From contig CM041465.1 of the NCBI GenBank assembly GCA_023213395.1, forward strand, positions 170,817,741 through 170,881,740: 64,000 bases of DNA, given 5' to 3'. The notes beneath the pieces were generated by a model. The model made no database searches. It worked only from the letters and a program-made list of their open reading frames with translations, and was not told where the DNA came from. Shown one piece after another: positions 22,775 to 34,504 of the stretch. The position numbers and the translations under genes are program-made. Position 1 is the stretch's first letter. Each line of letters starts with the position of its first letter. The stretch comes from Cycas panzhihuaensis (Eukaryota; Cycadophyta).

Positions 22775-24120
22775 AGAGTTTGGTAGCCAAGATGTGGTAG
22801 GACGGCGAGAGATACCTATAGAGAGTCAAAAATAGGGATATTTTAATGGTTGAATGATGTGAGGAGTTGTACCAATACTCAGCTAGGGCTAGCCATGATG
22901 TCTATTTAGACTAGTGGTTAGATGCAAAGCAACATAAGTAGGTTTCTAGAGTTTTGTTAAGGACCTTGCATTGGCCATCGGTTTGTGGATGGTATGCCGA
23001 ACTCATGTTGAATGATGTTCCCGATGCATAGAATAGCTCATTCCAAAAGGAGTTAGTGAATTTAGGGTTGCAGTCATATATGATAGTGGATGGAAAACTG
23101 TATAAATGAAATATTGCCTAGATATAAATATTAGTGATATGTGGAGCCTTATAGGTTGTGTGGACAGGTAAGAAGTGGGTATATTTTATCAACTTATTTA
23201 TGACTACTAAAATAGAGTCAGATCTGACAGACAGTGGTAAGCCTGTTATAAAGTCCATCGAAATATCTTGCTATTTACCTGGTGGGATATGCAATAGTTG
23301 AAGGAGGCTTCATTGGGTTTCATATTAGCTTTGTTACATTGGCATGTATCACATTCTGAGACAAAGGTAAGGATGGTGGATTTAATTTATAGCCAAAAGA
23401 AATTAGAACGTATCATACGATAAGTTTTATCAAAACTATAATGACCACCAAGAGGGGAAGAATGATATTCTGATAAAATCCACAGAATAAAAGATGAGTG
23501 GGGGTGTACAAATATGTGATTTTAGTATAAGAGAAGATTATTATGGATGGACCAATCTTTATAAGTATGGACCTTATCAACCCAGTGCACGAAATCAGGT
23601 TGGGTTTGGTTAGCCATATCTAAGTCCTATATCTATGTTAGTTGTGGGTAAGAAATAACATAAATGATGGGGTCCTCAGTGTGACCTGTGTTATCATCAA
23701 GTGTAGGGGAAGGTAGCCTTAAGAGATCATTTTTCACAATGTTATCTTTTCTCCTTTTATATGTGATTGTAAAATTGAAAACTTGGAGGCGGTCGACCCA
23801 TTTAGCCTACTCTTCTGAGAGGACTGGTTGATCTAGTAAGCGACGAAAGCTATGATGATTAGTGAGGATGGTAAATTTAGAACCAAGTAGATACTATCGC
23901 CATTTGTCAACAGCATGGAAGATGACCTGCATTTTTTTTTATAGGTAGATAGTCTAAACTCATGATCTTTGAGTTTCCAACTTTTAAAGGTGATAGGGTA
24001 GAAGTCTTGCATTAAGACTGCACCCAATCCAAACCCAGAGGCATCACATTCTAATTGGAAAGGTCGATTAAAGTTAGGAGAGGCCAAAACTAGGGTGGTT
24101 ATCATAACCTCCTTTGTATG
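22775..24120 (-). pseudogene. gypsy C RNase H and integrase remnant
   Basis: RNase H at 24105-23833: FQLECDASGFGLGAVLMQD, with FKSWKLKDHE, keeping the first catalytic Asp. Integrase zinc region near 23460-23320 (GGHYSF-KTYR, then CDTCQCNK), core from about 23290 (SMDFITGLPLSVRSDS-like, broken by stops). It is cut off in the region LAEYWYNSSHHSTIK (about 22910-22850), which in complete relatives lies after the catalytic core. Confidence 0.75.
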
Positions 24121-24399
24121 AAGGAAGGCCTCATTGGGTGATGGGGACCATTGTAAGGAATCCTTTCAAAGTAAGTGGGTTAAGAGGGTGGTTAGTGTGG
24201 CATAATTTCAAACAAACTGACGATAGAATTCAGTAAGTCCTAAGAAAGCCCATAATTGGATCAAGGTTTTTGGGCTTGGCCAATTAGTGATGACAGAGAT
24301 TTTATTGGGATCCACATGAACCCCTACAAAGGATATAATAAGACCAAGGTATTATAGTTCAGATTTCCCAAACTCATATTTGGAGGGTTTAGCATACAA

Positions 24400-25560
24400 T
24401 TTATTCTTAGTTAGGATTTGAATGACTGTTTCTAAATGTGGGATGTGAGTAGGTGTGTTTGAGCTATAGATAAGAATATCATTGAAGAAGACGATAATAA
24501 ATTTTCATAGGTATAAGGAAAAGATCTTGTTCATAAGGGCCTAAAAGGTGGCTTGAGCATTACATAAGCTAAAGGACATGACCTAGAACTCAAAGTAGCC
24601 ATGGTGGGTTCAGAAAGTCATTTTATGTTGATCCTCTAATAAGATAAGGATTTAGTAATATCCTAACTGTAAATTGAGTTTGGTAAAAATTGCAACACAA
24701 TGGATCTCATCTAACATGTCATCGATTCATAGTGTGGAGAACTTATTTTTTATGGTGATTTTATTGAGTGCATGATAGTCAACGTAAAGTCAGAAAGAGC
24801 CATCCTGTTTGTGAACTAAAACGATGGGTGCCACATATGGGCTTTTACTAGGTTGGATGATACCCATATCCAATAATTCCTTTGTGATTTTATTGATTTA
24901 ATTTTTTGGAAATAGGAGTTCTTATATGGTCAAAGGCTAGTCTGGTCATGTGAATTTTGTAACTCAATAGTATGATAACAACCTTAATCGGATGGGGGGC
25001 TGGCAGGTAACAAAGTAAACATAGATTGGTATCGATCTAATACTTGCTAGATATGAGGGTGAATACTTGAAGGGGCTTAGATATGGTTGAGACGAACGAT
25101 GTATTCTATGTTCCTATTCAGTTATCAACACATTCAAGTGGGTGAGATTACTTTGTTTGGGAGGGCTTACATCCCATAAAGTTTATGTGAGCAACCTATG
25201 TGATCTTTGAACATAATGAATGGGGTTGTGGATGAGTTAATGGTGCTATAAGTTCCTAGAGCTTAGAGCCATTGTACGCTAAGAATTGCATCTGACCCGC
25301 TTATAGACATGGTATAAAAATTAGAGAGAAAGGTATATAAGCCAATGTGGACCATGAGGTTTTTTATTCTTCCTGCACAATGAAGGGTGTGATGACCAGG
25401 TAAGGATCAAGTAAAGCCTATTTTAGGTTTTATGTAAAGGTTTAACTGTCAAGAAATGGAGATATTGATGAAATTTAGTGATGCACCACCATTGATCAAA
25501 ATGGTAATTAGGGTTTTTTAAAGTATTCCTTTAACTCATAACGATTCAGGATATACAATG
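24400..25560 (-). pseudogene. gypsy C protease and reverse transcriptase remnant
   Basis: Protease: TILINGGASLNFINIS at about 25460-25510, with the catalytic D-S-G changed to N-G-G, so inactive. RT from about 24870: KQDGSF-like and YD-HALNK-like stretches, then VFFNDIL at about 24475-24500, where the first of the paired aspartates is Asn. Frame interrupted repeatedly. Confidence 0.7.
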
Positions 25561-26752
25561 GAGGTAACAGTTAATAAGGAAACTTCAGGTTTAGGATTTT
25601 GGGGTTACTCATTAGTAGGGTGGTCTTGGGGTCATCATCATATTCATGCTCAGTCTAAGGGTCATCTTCCAAAGATAAGTCTAGGTCAATTGTGGAGACC
25701 ATCTTCCTAGCTTTGTAGATTCTACCATGACTAGAGGTCAATTTTTTAAAATATTGTATACGTAGACGGGTTTCCCAATGACATTATGCCTCTACTAGAG
25801 TGATGTGTATAGACCTCAAAGATGGTTCCTTAATACACTGCTTGAAAGATATAGATGGGATGTTATCTGGTTGTGGTTGCGATTATTGGTAGTAAGTTGG
25901 ACGTGGTCTTTAGGACCAGGCAGTATCATCTTGTTAGGATCATGAAAGCCAGGTGGAGTCTCATTTAAATGGAGGAGGCCTTTCTATGACAAACTCTGCT
26001 CCTACTACTTTGGCCATATTAATTGCATATTTTAGAGTAAAGAGGGGGACTGCCTTTAGGCGTATTTGGATACCTTCTTTAAGCCTAGACACATATGTAT
26101 CTATCTTTGTCTATTTATCAAGTTGTTGATTAACCTGATTATATAAAGATTGGAACTCATCAGTGTATACTTTGACAGAGGATACTTGCTTCAATTGTGT
26201 CAGTTGTGTGAAAAAAGATTGGTTCCAAGTGTCTTCATAGTGTTAAAAAGAATAGGTAGAGAAGTGTGTCTAAGGATGGCTAGAAGGGTACTCTCACTTC
26301 CACCATTGGAACCAATGGTGTGCCTTCCCATCTAAGTGGATGGAAGCAAGTATAAGTTGTTCATTTACTGACATTGGGTTGAGTGTAAAGTAGGACTCTA
26401 GTTTACTAATCTAACTTCGTGCACTGTCCTTATTGAGATCTGGATCTAATGTGGGTATGTTGATCTTATGATGAAATGGTTGCTATTGACATGGAGGCGT
26501 AGTTATGATTTATTATTATATAGGGATGACTAGCGATAGAGGAGATAATTTATTCAACTTTTGAAGTACCTATTAGACATTATCATAGGATGCTAGGTTT
26601 GACAATTTTGAGGTAAATTCTGTCCATATGGTAGCTACTTCATTTTTAACCTCCTCGTGCATGTAGTTAAAATCTTCCTTGATTTTTTTCTGAATGTTGG
26701 TGACTTAGGTCTCAAGTGTCAAGATTTTTTCACTATTGCTTTAAGGAGCCAT
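25561..26752 (-). pseudogene. gypsy C gag remnant
   Basis: ATG at 26752-26750 (M-A-P, then a stop at codon 4). A retrotransposon-gag-like region is traceable at about 26420-25960. The related start in A2 is M-A-P-N-Q at 39870. No intact zinc knuckle found. Confidence 0.6.
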
Positions 26753-27193
26753 GGAGAAAAGGCGCAAAGAGGCGGGAATAGGTAGAAAGAAGGGGGATAA
26801 ATGAAGTAAGAAAGATCAAGAAAGAAGGAGACATAAGAATTAGGGAGTTATTAAGGGGTAGAGAAGGGGGCAAATAGGGGGATTGTGGGGTGTTTATAGC
26901 CTGTTAACCCAAAAAATTTACAAAAGTAAGAGATCAAATTCTCTTGAACAAGTGTGAAATGCTCATTCAGATGGGGTAAATGAGGTGTGTGTGGGGGGGG
27001 GGGTGGTGGGGCCCATCAGTGACCAGGTACTGAAAAACGTGAAAATTACTGGTATGTACTAACCTAGTGCAAATTGACCAATACAATGTACTCATCGAAA
27101 TAAGGTATATAGTTGTAAGGGTAAATTTTCTCACTAAACTAAGTGGAGTTTTTTTTTTTTTTTGTCTTCACTTTTTTTTTGCTTTCTTTTTCT

Positions 27194-27228
<35 letters not shown>

Positions 27229-28052
27229 TTCCTATAGTGAGTTAGACTGCGCTGACAAGGTCTGAGTTCAGGCAGAAGAGGAAATTCTTGTTCAAAATAT
27301 GAGGTGATTTGTGGTCTGAACCTAGAAGTGGAATATATATACCAGAGTATCCTACCAACCAGTAGACAAGGTGTGCTTAGTCTTATAGGCTTGTCAATAA
27401 ATTGTAGAAGTTTGGGGTAGGTAGCTTCGTGGTACTAACAACTAACCACTATACTACAAGACTTCAGTGGTTAATAGTTGCCTATGCTAGGAAGGAATTG
27501 GGACCTAAATAAATTCTCCTATATACTCGAAGGTATGTAGAGGTGTACTTCCATAGCCAAGTTCTGTCTAGGGCTTAGTTCAGAAGTGTTATTTCTAACC
27601 CTTCATATAGAGGGCAGAAGAGCCATGATGTGCTTAGCTAGAATGATAGATCCCTGTGATATTTAAAGACCCCCAGTATAGGATCTCTACTTAACTACTT
27701 GGGTAGCTGCCCAACCAAGTTATCTACCTAGGAAAGGAGGTGGGAGGGAGAAAGGGTAGTCGCCCAACAAAGTTATCTACCCTTGAGATATAATTCAATA
27801 CAAAAATTGAAATACATAAATGAAATTAAAACTAGATGAAAAATAAAAGGATAAAGTACTGACCTTACTTGGGGGAAAAAAATTCCCCTTTTTCTCCTAA
27901 CTCTTAGACTATCTTGGTACTGCTCCTTAATCTCCATGGAGAGAGTACTAAGGAAAGGTATTTCCTCGATCTCTACCAGGGTAGAGAGAGTACTTGATCT
28001 ATCAAGAAAAAAAATTCTGATTTCCCAAGTAGCTTCCCACGATTACAACACA
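26753..28052 (-). other. gypsy C untranslated leader with tRNA-like modules and simple repeats
   Basis: 1.3 kb between primer site and gag. Contains a (CT)n microsatellite (about 27196-27226), a poly-T run (about 27150-27166), a poly-G run (about 26990-27002), and an imperfect tandem pair of GGTAGATAACTTxGTTGGGC-type units (minus strand; 27699-27730 and 27757-27786). Two segments resemble tRNA D-arms, also found in the A2 leader (see finding). Confidence 0.65.
27311..27364 (-). other. tRNA-like (A box/B box) segment in gypsy C leader
   Basis: On the minus strand TACTGGTTGGTAGG (27351-27364) resembles an RNA polymerase III A box, and AGGTTCAGACCAC (27311-27323) a B box, with a separation typical of tRNAs. 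A corresponding segment is at 39216-39264 in A2. It does not fold obviously as a full tRNA, so I regard it as tRNA-derived or coincidental, not a tRNA gene. Confidence 0.35.
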
Positions 28053-28064
28053 GCTCTGATACCA
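28053..28064 (-). other. primer-binding site of gypsy C
   Basis: Plus strand GCTCTGATACCA, exact initiator tRNA-Met complement on the minus strand, two bases from the LTR. Confidence 0.88.
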
Positions 28065-28066
28065 CT

Positions 28067-28482
28067 TGGGACATTTCTTCTCACAAGTGCTCCTTGAGAT
28101 AGTAGAAAAATGATAATCACAATCGCTTTGTTCTATCTAATAGGGCAAACACATTAACAGATAACTTTATAAGAACACAAGAGTGCCAAATGATCACCAA
28201 AATAGAGAGTACCACATCATAATATTTATAAAAAGGTACATAAAGATAACCATCATTTACAATTTATGACCCTTATATAGACAAAAGAGGGTCTTTTGCA
28301 TGTAATCCTATTAGTGGCCTAAGCAGCCTTACATTCTATTGGACGACATAGCGGTCTTACATACCATTGGCCAGCTTATTGGCTCATGCACGAAGTTCTA
28401 TAATTAACCTTATCTCTTGACCTGTTGATAGCTCTCTATATAATAGTGTTTTACATAACTTAGTAAGATGAGTTATGTAACA
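28067..28482 (-). repeat. 5' LTR of gypsy C
   Basis: Plus strand TGGGACATTTC...GTTATGTAACA, TG...CA ends, 416 bp. The inner boundary is fixed by the primer site. The outer boundary (28482) is inferred from the TGTTACATAAC start on the minus strand; no second LTR is available to confirm it. Confidence 0.7.
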
Positions 28483-28489
28483 CTGTATC

Positions 28490-29930
28490 TATATAAAATA
28501 ATAACCATCTACTAAAATACATGGATAACTAGCATTTGTAATTACTAGTTCTCTAGGTAATTATTTTAGATATATGGTTCATCAAGTTTTAAAATGTTTG
28601 TTACAAAAGTAACATAATCTCGCCTCTTGAGTATGAGTTAAAACAACATAATCTACTATGTTGTATAAGAGTAGCTTGTGCAACCTTTATTTCATTATTG
28701 AAAACAAGATTCCTTTGTGTGCTTCTTCACTTGTATACTTCTGTAACTTTCTTTTAACAACTACTACTCACTCATCATCAAACAAGTATCCGATATATAC
28801 TAACTCTAAGAATAAGCTAAATTACTTGGCCAAGATAAGTTAAACGTAACAAGGTAATGCAATCAATATGTTTCCATGTCTCTTATCATACATGGCTAGT
28901 CATATTTCTCACTTACAAATATTTTCTTCTATTAGTTGGACAACTTTAATAACTAATTATTAGTTGGGTAATATTAACAACTAATTATTATGCTAATTAT
29001 ATAATCATATGAAAATTTTCTCCTTGTCTTATAAATAGGTGGAATTCTCTTAATCAACTCCTTATCTCTCCATCAATAATCAAAGAGCCCCTTTATCAAA
29101 TCAGGTGGTATTATCAATCATTAAACATGTATCCATCAAACATCAAGCATTTAAAAAGTTGTATAAACTAGGTGATCTATTCATTTATTTAGTGTTATAT
29201 ACTTGCACTAAACCAAATCTATAAATTTCAAGGGGAATTTACATGTTTAACATATTAATAAATTTCTATATTAATAACTCAATAAATATATCCCACTTTA
29301 TATATATTTTAATCTATCATGAGCCCTCAAATATCATAAATGAGCCTTAAATTTTTCACTTTTAAATAAAACTTCCTTTTACTTTCGTCATCATGTTGAG
29401 AGTCTTTGAAAACATTAAAATATCTTTTTTTTTTTCTAAAAACGTTTATAAAATACATCTTTTATGAGGTTTAAAGAACTTTATTCAAATTTATCTTTTA
29501 ATATCTCTATCATTTGCTATCTGAAATATGTTATACAACCACTCGTTTTGACAGCCTCAAAGTCTTCTTTTCAATGTAACTGACAATGCTTGATTTTGAT
29601 ATTTTAATGAAAAGTTATGATAAATAATGCATCACTATATCTCTAAATTCACACGATCCTTAAGAAAATTAATTTTTAAAATTTAAAATAAATTTAATTT
29701 AATTTATAATTTTAAAATTTATAAAAAATATTAAATTTGATTTATTCAGATTTAAAGTCTACCTCTTTCATGAATAAGTTCTTAATCACATGACTCCTCT
29801 ATGTGACCACCTACTAACTCATTAAGGGTCTACAAACTTTTAAAAAAATTATTAAAATTAATTAAATCCAAAATTTAGGTTTTTATGCTTTAAAGAATTA
29901 GTGTAGAAAATTTGTCTACATTTATCGATC
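28490..29930. repeat. dispersed repeat R1, copy 1
   Basis: About 1.44 kb, collinear with 62550-64000 (to the window end), roughly 85-90% identical by eye. A shorter relative is at 51830-51930. Contains CTTATAAATAGGTGG (about 29027-29041), a TATA-like promoter, and then GGTGGTATTATC (about 29105-29116), weakly like a tRNA-Met primer site. The first 600 bp may therefore be an old LTR on the + strand. No coding sequence. Confidence 0.75.
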
Positions 29931-29954
29931 TATATGAATGGTTGGTAGCATCAT

Positions 29955-30180
29955 CTCCATTAGATGGTTATGATCCAACTAATTGATTGTACTATCCATG
30001 GCTTTCTTGATGTTCTCCTTCTCCACTAGATCTAACTTTCTAGCGATCTTCTTGTCTCAGGCAATGTTGTTCATGTTGTAGGCATAATTCTTAAGTAAAT
30101 TCTTAGCATTGACCTTCTTCTTGACCTCTTCATCCTCAGGCTTATACCTCTCAATGTCTTGCATGGTCTGGCTTTCTCCA
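29955..30180 (-). pseudogene. HSP70 C-terminal fragment (retropseudogene-like)
   Basis: Minus-strand translation gives [17 protein letters not shown], then [24 protein letters not shown], and KKAMDSTIN-stop-LDHN. This matches the start of the helical lid region of cytosolic HSP70 (family pattern: [28 protein letters not shown]). A TAG replaces the Trp codon before LDHN and a TGA follows NNIA. About 75 codons remain, no intron and no flanking HSP70 sequence; a captured or processed gene fragment. It lies exactly beside the end of repeat R1. Confidence 0.82.
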
Positions 30181-31835
30181 CTTGTATTTTTCATATGAAT
30201 TTCTAGCATGTTTCTTATAACTATTTTAGCAGATTCTTTGTTGGTGTGGGTGTGGACAACCATTGTTGGACCATTATTTCTTCATCTTCATTTAGAATTT
30301 GATTTGTTCAATTATTCAAGAAATCCTTTAGATTCATTCATAGTAGGTCAATGGTATGTTTCATGCTTATTCTGCACTTCTCCTACATGGGTATTATATC
30401 AACCAAAAGGATCATCACTTGTTGTGGAATAAAATCATAAGAGAAATAACTTATTTCTTTCTCTTCATGCATGATTCATATGGTATCCATGATAGTTTGT
30501 ATGTATTTCCATGGAGGTAACCTTTTTAATTGGTTGTTATTTTCTATTACTTTGGTTGTGATTTGTATTTGATGGAAGGTTGTTTTACATGGACATGAAT
30601 AAATTTACTAGATCAACACATAATTGATGGGTGTAGATCTTAATAATATAATTATTATAAACTACATATTTTCCATGGCTATAGATTAGTTTCAATGGTT
30701 CAAGGATAGTTGATTAAATGTAAATAAAAAACATAGCAGGGTTTGTAACTTCATACAAACATATCATACCATGAATAATAGATGGTGAATAAATCTCTTC
30801 AAATACATGGGGTTGTTTATGCCCTCATATTTTTATTTTATATGTCATAATAAAATCATACCATTTATTCAACTACTAAAGTATGCCCTTAAATAATAAC
30901 ACTCTCATAATATAACCATTCAAGTGTAAAAACTCTTATAATTTACTCGCATATATGTAATTATCATCACTTGCCTTCATAATTTAATCAAATGCACACA
31001 CCATCTAATCAATATGCTACATACCTTCTTACTTTACATTATCATACCACATACCTTTTTATTATTAAATATGCCACCAACCTAGTTTAATTTTTGTCAC
31101 AAATACATATCTTATACCTATTAATATGTTGCTCATCATACAAGACATGCCTGCTACCTATTTCCTATTTCACTGATGGGATACTAGCTTCATTATAGTA
31201 TTGAATCTCTATTATGAGACACTAAAAAATGTCTCTATAATGGTTCAAATGTGATAATGAATCCTCAAATAGAACTCTTATAAGTGCCTTCACAAATGAA
31301 TTGATAAATTATCTTGTCATTGCTAATTATGAGATTAGGTGAGATGGTTGGTTTTACAAAACCTCAATCACCTTATAAGGGGTGAACCTATTTTGGTAAA
31401 GTAATTAATAATAGTTTCTTGTCTCTTCACATCATTGGAAGACTCAATTTTATACCTGCATGTTCTTAAGAATATACATATAACATGCTAAAATAAATAT
31501 CCATAATAATTAAATAACATTACCTATTAGTTTTTTATTTTATCTCATGGCCTCATCTTAGTATGTAGTTTTATTCATTTATTTCTTCAACTTCATCTAA
31601 CCCTTGGATCATGGTCACATGTCACTAGCATTACTAACATATTTAGATTTTTGACTCAATAAATTCACATCTTATAACTAGCTCTTTCACTAGTATATAC
31701 TAGCTTATATATGCTTTCTTCCTACTATAGAAGATTTTTTAATTCACTATGGCTTTGATAAGAGTGCAACCTATCTTCCTAGGATCTTTTAAATTAAGAT
31801 GGCTCAGATACCATATTAAAATTTATAATTCTAAC
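30181..31835. other. AT-rich noncoding sequence
   Basis: No gene recognised. Near 31803-31858 the motif GATACCATATYAAAATTTA occurs twice about 36 bp apart, which looks like a small tandem duplication of the primer-site/LTR edge beside the LTR at 31846. Confidence 0.55.
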
Positions 31836-31845
31836 TTTGATACCA

Positions 31846-32332
31846 TATCAAAATTTAGAGTATAATGTAATGGAATATATCATATATATACAGTGGCTAA
31901 ATTATCACATGAGAATATGCATACATATAAAGAATAAACATGATTATAAAGTACTAAAATAGAAATATGTATTAATAAGAATCACAAGTATTCATCTAAA
32001 GAGAGATAACAAATTTATACATGAAAAACTCAATGTGGGAAAAACCATGGGAGAAAGTAGAGTTGGAGCTCCTCTTTATGATTAGAATGAATACATCTCT
32101 AGGTCATAGACCTTTCTCTCAAGTTCTCAAGCTGTGTGTATATATATTTATATCAATATTTACTTCACAAATAGCCTATAGCTTCTCTTGAGTTGTTATG
32201 TCATCCAATAACATATTTATATAGATATATATGCATGTCACATAACTCAATATATGTGATTAGTAGGATTACATATGTGTCTATCATTATAACATTAAAC
32301 ATTACATATGTGATAATATCATATATTCTAAT
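31846..32332 (-). repeat. LTR family H, copy 1
   Basis: About 85% identical by eye to 61671-62142. On the minus strand it is followed by TGGTATCAAA (31836-31845), a mutated tRNA-Met primer site. The internal region of the element would lie to the left (30-31.8 kb) but is not recognisable. Confidence 0.7.
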
Positions 32333-32985
32333 AACCACACCAAGTCCAAGTTATAAATCTTTTCATTTCATCTTCCTTTCATACAACAATTATAGGATTT
32401 TCATTCAAACCTAGGATGATCTAAAACCACACCAATCAAATCACTTCATTGGCAGATCATATAGCATTGTTACATAAGCTTGCTTAAAACCAAATTATAA
32501 AAATTTATGTAGTAACCATGCACCAAATTGAGGGCCCACTTGTTTGGCACACAACTACTAATACTTCTTCAAATGTTAGTCATAACTTAAACTAGGTTCT
32601 ATAACCTTCAAGAAACCCACAAGCATGAAATTGGGTTTCTCTTCTTCATTGAAACACCCATAAAAAAAAATACAATTATTGTATTTATAAGATACTACTA
32701 TTCATAATTTTGTATTTCATCTTGATCCATAATATATAATAAATGAAAACAAAAAAAATCTAACAATTAACATTATAGACAAAAGAATAAGCATATGATT
32801 TTATATAAACAAAAATACTATAACATCTAGTATTATCACCTTTTAAATATAAAATAATATAACTAGTACTAAATAAGGTAAGAATATATATTTCCTTATA
32901 TCTAAATGGTGATAAATCTAATGTCCTTTATGATTAGACAAACCTACAATATTCATCTTAATGAGTTTAGACTTGTTCTCGTTCC
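32333..32985. other. AT-rich noncoding sequence
   Basis: Nothing recognised beyond being flanked by two minus-strand LTRs. Confidence 0.5.
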
Positions 32986-32999
32986 AATATCATGTTAGA

Positions 33000-33391
33000 A
33001 AATTTGGTTTGATATTATATGAGATAAATATTAAACATATAAGAGAAGGATAAAATACAAAATATTGTATTCAAATAATCTAATGATTTAGCGATTATAT
33101 TCAATATAAGAATGTACACATATATAGAGAGGTATACCTCATAGAGGACCTGTGAGAATTAGTGATAAGTACATGAAGATTTATGAGATTTAATCATACA
33201 TATTAGGAATTCTTATATATTAAAAGTGTTCAACTATTCACTCACTCACAAGAATTATTTATGTGTACTTATATTTGAGTTTATGTATAATAATTTAGAG
33301 TACATTATAGTACATCACCAAATGATTAATACATCATTAAGTGGTTGTAATGACCACTCATATAATCCATGTGTTAAACATTATCTTCAAT
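33000..33391 (-). repeat. LTR-like repeat family I, copy 1
   Basis: Homologous to about 51290-51631. On the minus strand it would start TTGAAGATAATG and end near TTTTCTAACATG; the sequence beyond (GATATTGGAACGAGAAC) could be a mutated primer site. Ends are estimated from where homology to copy 2 is seen. Confidence 0.55.
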
Positions 33392-33900
33392 AAGTATGTA
33401 ACTATGGAAGGCAATTACTTTGATAATGAACCTTTATTAGATACTTACAAGTGCCATGTAAAATCATGCTTATACAAATTAAAAGGCACAAAATTTGATA
33501 ACTTATTATCACACCATAAAATAATTTAAACATTTATGTAAAATTTTTTAAATTAATAATGGACTATATTAGGAACTCTTAACCTCATCTCCACCAACAT
33601 ATTACTCTTATTTATTGAAACCATTGTAAACAATATAATAATTATGATATACTAGAAAATATATATCTTAATTAATTAGATAATATACGTTTTTATATAT
33701 TTGCAAGTATTTTAGAAGATGAATTTATGTTTGACACTATGTAGCATAATAAATAGAATTCTTTTTAAATAAAAGACATAGAAGATAAATACTTAAGATA
33801 ACTAAGTTCAAAATTAAACAGTGGAAAAGAATTATATAGGTCTTATAAGTTCCTCCTTATTTATCAAGTCCCCTAATGTTGTTTATCTATTCAAGAACTA

Positions 33901-34059
33901 TATCTATATATATATATATATATCTATATGTATGTATGTATGTATGTATGTATATGCGTGTGTATCTATATCTATATCTATCTATCTATCTATATATGTG
34001 TGTGTGTGTGTGTGTGTGCGTGTGTGTATATGTATGTATGTATATATATGTGTGTATAT
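33901..34059. repeat. compound microsatellite
   Basis: Successive (TA)n, (TGTA)n, (TCTA)n and (TG)n tracts. The two open frames across it encode only tyrosine/isoleucine/cysteine/valine repeats and are not genes. It ends exactly at the start of the LTR at 34060. Confidence 0.95.
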
Positions 34060-34488
34060 TGTTAGAAATATTATGTATCCTAATGTTATCTTTTTAACTA
34101 TTGAATAATGGATGTATTTAATTAAAAGTTAAAAGGTTATTACAAAAAGTTTAGTGAAATAGACAATCGTCTATTTTAATGAATCTTTCTCCTATAATTA
34201 TTCTAGAATCTTTCAAGCATGGGTGGCTTGGAAGATTTGGGAGGCTTACTGGAATGGTTATATAGGTAGAAGAGATTGACTGGAACTATAGAGAGAGGAT
34301 GAGATTCTTATCACCATTATTCTTTCATATATCTTCTTTATTATTATAAAACTATTATATTTAGAGGTGTTTTTTTCTCCCCTAAAGGGGTTTTCCACTT
34401 GCCATAGCTAGTATATCTCATTTGGTTGGATTTACTGTTAATATTATATGATCATGCCTATGTTTATGAATTGATACCCTCTGTCCAA
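34060..34488 (+). repeat. copia-type 5' LTR, element J
   Basis: Starts TGTTAGAAATATT, contains GGGGTTTTCCACTTG (about 34387-34401), a motif common near the 3' end of plant copia LTRs, and ends near CTCTGTCCA. The primer site follows. No matching 3' LTR found. Confidence 0.72.
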
Positions 34489-34490
34489 AA

Positions 34491-34504
34491 TGGTATCAAA
34501 GTAG
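34491..34504 (+). other. primer-binding site of element J
   Basis: TGGTATCAAAGTAG, one or two changes from the initiator tRNA-Met complement. Confidence 0.72.

Larger units (their letters stand above)
22775..28482 (-). mobile_element. Ty3/gypsy element C, 3'-truncated
   Basis: On the minus strand: 5' LTR (28067-28482), primer site, leader, gag, protease, RT, RNase H and integrase up to 22775, where it is cut and joined to the LRR gene. The integrase C-terminus and 3' LTR are missing. Its gag begins M-A-P like A2, and its leader is related to the A2 leader, so A and C are related families. Stops are frequent. Confidence 0.85.

Noticed and set aside
30208-30432. Plus-strand 74-codon frame beside the HSP70 fragment
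   Set aside because: Antisense to and overlapping the recognisable minus-strand region; no domain.
33821-34108. Two overlapping open frames rich in Tyr, Ile, Cys and Val
   Set aside because: Pure translation of microsatellite sequence.
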